Shown here: piece by piece, positions 48,690 through 55,941 of the stretch
Position numbering within the stretch: position 1 is the first letter of the stretch
Layout of the letters: each line of letters opens with the position of its first letter
Assembly (NCBI GenBank): GCA_001628005.1
Contig: LUQU01000007.1
Coordinates: 1-55,941, forward strand
Direction: 5' to 3'
Source of the DNA: SAR86 cluster bacterium REDSEA-S09_B4
GTDB lineage: Bacteria > Pseudomonadota > Gammaproteobacteria > Magnimaribacterales > Magnimaribacteraceae
DNA: 55,941 bases
Position numbers and translations under genes: made by a program
The notes under the pieces: generated by a model
The model's input: only the letters and a program-made list of their open reading frames with translations
The model's database searches: none
What the model was told of the DNA's origin: nothing

Positions 48690-49735
48690 TATTTTGAAGC
48701 TAAAGAATTAGTTAAGATTTGATAGTTTTTTAATGAAGAAAGCATATTATTTGCATGTTCAATATACTCTTTCCTATCACCTGTATTTATGGGTTCTGCA
48801 TTTGGGAACTTAACCCTTAGGGGGTCGGTGTGTTTTCCATTTACATGAAATTCATAATGTAAGTGTGGTCCAGTGGCTAATCCACTGCTTCCTACATAAC
48901 CAATCGTTTGTCCTTGTTCTACTTTCTTGCCTTTTTTTATTCTTGTACTGAATTTTTGTAAATGACAATATCTCGTTGAATAATCTTCAGAATGCTTAAT
49001 CTCTATTTCATTACCACAGCCATTTTTTACACCTGCAAAAAGGATTGTTCCGTCTCCTGTAGCTCGCACAGGTGAGCCTCTTCTAGCAGCATAATCGACA
49101 CCATTGTGCGAACGAATAGTGTGTAGGATAGGGTGTTTTCTTTTCAGGTTGTATTTTGAGCTTATGTAGCTAAATTTTACTGGAGATCTCAAAAAAGCTT
49201 TTTTAACATTTCTACCCTCAGGTGAAAAATATTCAGAAGTTCCATTGCTTAACTTATATCTTATGGCTATGTGTGTTGAGTTTTGATTTAAAAATTCAGC
49301 AATTAGGATATCTCCATCAAGTTTTTTTTCCCCGTTAACGAATACTTCTTCATAAATTAGACTGTAAGAATCTCCAGGTCTAATATCATGTATAAAATCA
49401 ATATCCCAGCCAAATATATAAACCAAATCCATTATGACGCTATCTGGCAGTCCTTCCCTAAGGCCATCTGCATAAAGCGAATTGCTTATTTCAACTCTTC
49501 TAAAGACCAGAGATTTTTCTGTATTTACCTCAGAGTCTAGATCTACGATGGATATTTGGTTGTAGAGTGATTCTTTAGAAGAGTCAGAATCTAATTCCAT
49601 TCTAGAAAAGAAGACTATGCATAAGATCAGTGCAAATCCCGTTGCAAGAAGGTATAGATGCCTTCTTGGGTAAGTTGAAAGAATAAGTCTTATCTGTTTT
49701 AAGGTTTTTCTTAACATAAGGTCAGACAAAAACAT
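48689..49735 (-). CDS. mepM: M23 family murein DD-endopeptidase (MepM-like)
   Basis: HNGVDYAARRGSPVRATGDGTILFAG, YCHLQKFSTRIKKGKKVEQGQTIGYVGSSGLATGPHLHYEFHVNG. Confidence 0.92.
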   Translation of the reverse strand: MFLSDLMLRKTLKQIRLILSTYPRRHLYLLATGFALILCIVFFSRMELDSDSSKESLYNQISIVDLDSEVNTEKSLVFRRVEISNSLYADGLREGLPDSVIMDLVYIFGWDIDFIHDIRPGDSYSLIYEEVFVNGEKKLDGDILIAEFLNQNSTHIAIRYKLSNGTSEYFSPEGRNVKKAFLRSPVKFSYISSKYNLKRKHPILHTIRSHNGVDYAARRGSPVRATGDGTILFAGVKNGCGNEIEIKHSEDYSTRYCHLQKFSTRIKKGKKVEQGQTIGYVGSSGLATGPHLHYEFHVNGKHTDPLRVKFPNAEPINTGDRKEYIEHANNMLSSLKNYQILTNSLASK

Positions 49736-49806
49736 TTTATACTAACTAATATTAGATGCTTTCGTCTAAGATTAATTTACTCAAGTAAGCTTATAATATA
49801 TAGAAA

Positions 49807-51006
49807 ATGAAAGATTCTCAGTTAGCACTATTATTAAGGGGAGTAGAGGAAATTGTTCCAAAAAAGGAATTTTATGAGAAATTAGATAAAAAAAGATCTT
49901 TAAGAGTTAAATTGGGTTTTGATCCTACTGCTCCCGACCTGCATTTAGGGCATACAGTAATCTTAAATAAACTAAAACTTTTTCAAGATTTAGGTCACCA
50001 GGTAATTTTCTTGATAGGTGATTTTACTGGATTGGTGGGTGACCCTTCCGGAGTAAATGAAACCCGTCCAGTATTAACTGAAAAAGAAATTAAAGAAAAT
50101 GCTAAGACTTATGAGAGACAAGTATTCAAGATTCTTGATAAGAAGAAAACTGAGATCAGATTTAATTCTGAGTGGATGAATAAGTTCTCACCTGAAGACT
50201 TTATAAGACTCTCTTCAGTGCAAACTGTAGCAAGAATGCTTGAAAGAGATGACTTCAGTAAAAGATATAGTGCTCAAAAGCCCATTTCAATACATGAATT
50301 TCTTTATCCTTTATTACAAGGTTATGATTCAGTAGCTTTAGACGCTGATATTGAACTAGGAGGAACAGATCAGAAGTTCAATCTGCTTCTAGGGAGAGAA
50401 GTACAAAAATTTTACGGCAAAGAACCACAAGTTGCTTTCACCTTACCTTTGTTAGAAGGCCTTGATGGAGTGAAGAAGATGTCAAAGTCTTTAGATAATT
50501 ACATTGCTATCGAAGACAGTGCAGACGATATGTTTGGCAAAATCATGTCTATCTCTGATGTTTTGATGTGGAGATATTTTGAACTGCTTAGTTTTAGAGC
50601 TGAAAAAGAGATTACAGGGTTAAAAAAATCACAAAAAGAAGGCTCAAACCCGCGAGATATAAAGTTTTTACTGGCAGAAGAAATAGTAAATAGATTTCAC
50701 GGAGAAGGTTCAGGAAACAGTGCTAAAGAAGAGTTTCAGTCTAGATTCCAAAAGGGAAATAATCCGTCTGATATAAAAGAAATTACAGTTAATTTTGAAG
50801 AAAAATCTATAACTTTAGCCAAAGTGCTTAAAGAAGCCAAAATGGTACCTAGTACCTCAGAGGCATTAAGGTTAATTAAACAGGGTGCGGTTAGAATTGA
50901 AGGAGAAAAAATATTAGACTCAAAGCATGAAATTAATCTAAATTCTTCTCTTTTATACCAGGTTGGAAAGAGAAAGTTTTCTAAGATCAAGATAGCCAAA
51001 AAATAG
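49807..51006 (+). CDS. tyrS: Tyrosyl-tRNA synthetase
   Basis: [49 protein letters not shown]-terminal S4-like domain. Confidence 0.96.
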   Translation: MKDSQLALLLRGVEEIVPKKEFYEKLDKKRSLRVKLGFDPTAPDLHLGHTVILNKLKLFQDLGHQVIFLIGDFTGLVGDPSGVNETRPVLTEKEIKENAKTYERQVFKILDKKKTEIRFNSEWMNKFSPEDFIRLSSVQTVARMLERDDFSKRYSAQKPISIHEFLYPLLQGYDSVALDADIELGGTDQKFNLLLGREVQKFYGKEPQVAFTLPLLEGLDGVKKMSKSLDNYIAIEDSADDMFGKIMSISDVLMWRYFELLSFRAEKEITGLKKSQKEGSNPRDIKFLLAEEIVNRFHGEGSGNSAKEEFQSRFQKGNNPSDIKEITVNFEEKSITLAKVLKEAKMVPSTSEALRLIKQGAVRIEGEKILDSKHEINLNSSLLYQVGKRKFSKIKIAKK

Positions 51007-51035
51007 CTTTAAATAAGGCTTATTTGATGTATACT
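51007..51035 (+). promoter_or_regulatory. Putative rRNA operon promoter
   Basis: Weak -35 CTTTAA, 17-bp spacer, TATACT at 51030-51035, then GC-rich GCGGCTCCC; leader boxA-like GTTCTTTAAAA at 51063-51073. Confidence 0.5.
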
Positions 51036-51201
51036 GCGGCTCCCTTTAGGTGATAAAGGGGAGTTCTTTAAAATTATTAAAACAAGTAATTCGTGTGGGC
51101 GCCTGTTTTAGGCGCACTTACCAACCAGTTAATATTTCTTGACTAGTTTAAGTTTTTTATTTTCTGGTTTTTTTTGTGTCTTAAAGACACATACTTCAAT
51201 T

Positions 51202-52755
<1,554 letters not shown>

Positions 52756-52838
52756 AAAAATAATCGTTTAGGATAGGCGTTCACATGAATTATTTGTTTT
52801 ACCCAAATCATTTCTTTACTGAGATGAGATTACGGAGA

Positions 52839-52849
52839 GTTCTTTAACA
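52839..52849 (+). promoter_or_regulatory. boxA antitermination element in the 16S-23S spacer
   Basis: GTTCTTTAACA, near-consensus boxA. Confidence 0.6.
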
Positions 52850-53044
52850 TTTTTATAAGTTCAATCAAGTCACATCATAGTGTCTTTATCTTTTTTAGAT
52901 CTAGATATGAATGGTGTGCAAATGTCACCAAACCCGTCATGTTTTAGAACATAAGTTTGGTGTACATACTGCAAAGTAATTTTGGCGTTATGTAATATAG
53001 ATATACTTGAAGAGCATTAATCATTAAGTTGTTTGATGTAATAT

Positions 53045-55834
<2,790 letters not shown>

Positions 55835-55838
55835 ATAT

Positions 55839-55862
55839 TTCATCAAAAAATTTTTTGATGAA
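55839..55862. repeat. 24-bp perfect palindrome TTCATCAAAAAATTTTTTGATGAA in the 23S-5S spacer
   Basis: Direct reading; self-reverse-complementary. Confidence 0.95.
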
Positions 55863-55900
55863 CGATCACCAAGTTACTTTGGATTGAACTTATAGGTTTA

Positions 55901-55941
55901 TGTCTGATGATAATAGCAAGAGTGACCCACCTGATACCTTT
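55901..55941 (+). rRNA. rrf: 5S ribosomal RNA, 5' part only (window ends)
   Basis: TGTCTGATGATAATAGCAAGAGTGACCCACCTGATACC resembles the 5S 5' half; correct position after 23S. Confidence 0.8.

Noticed and set aside
52756-53044. Possible degenerate tRNA in the rRNA spacer
   Set aside because: The strong inverted repeat (CACCAAAC/GTTTGGTG) lacks a T-arm consensus, anticodon arm and acceptor pairing.

Overview
This ~56 kb, AT-rich window is densely packed chromosomal DNA from a streamlined gammaproteobacterium. The lineage is inferred from gene order and rRNA; a marine SAR86-like type is plausible but not proven. About 55 genes are recognisable: ubiB(partial)-ubiE, orn, miaB-ybeZ-ybeY-corC-lnt, rpiA, ilvA, ygfA-6S RNA-zapA, pepP-ubiH, rpmG/rpmB, coaBC, rpmE, priA, tsaE/nnr, a haloalkane dehalogenase, an RND/beta-barrel/LolA-like export triad, acs, dksA, mrcB plus a lipoprotein, thiDE, argC-erpA-anmK-mepM-tyrS, and an rRNA operon (16S, 23S, start of 5S). 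I see no CRISPR, phage, transposon or defence system. The most interesting signals are in RNA and genome architecture: (i) a T at the 23S position aligning with E. coli A2059, a macrolide-binding nucleotide; (ii) compensatory changes in 16S helices 14 and 37 that break the EUB338/338F/341F site; (iii) a 24-bp palindrome after 23S that can compete with the 23S processing stem; (iv) a 16S-23S spacer with no tRNA; (v) near-zero spacing or overlap at almost every convergent gene junction; (vi) a shared [12 protein letters not shown] motif in Lys-rich extensions of ribosomal protein L31 and DksA; (vii) an acs reading frame whose conserved N-terminus has no canonical start codon; and (viii) a 6S RNA gene overlapped by a mis-started ygfA ORF. 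All calls were made by reading the sequence; no database search or folding program was run.
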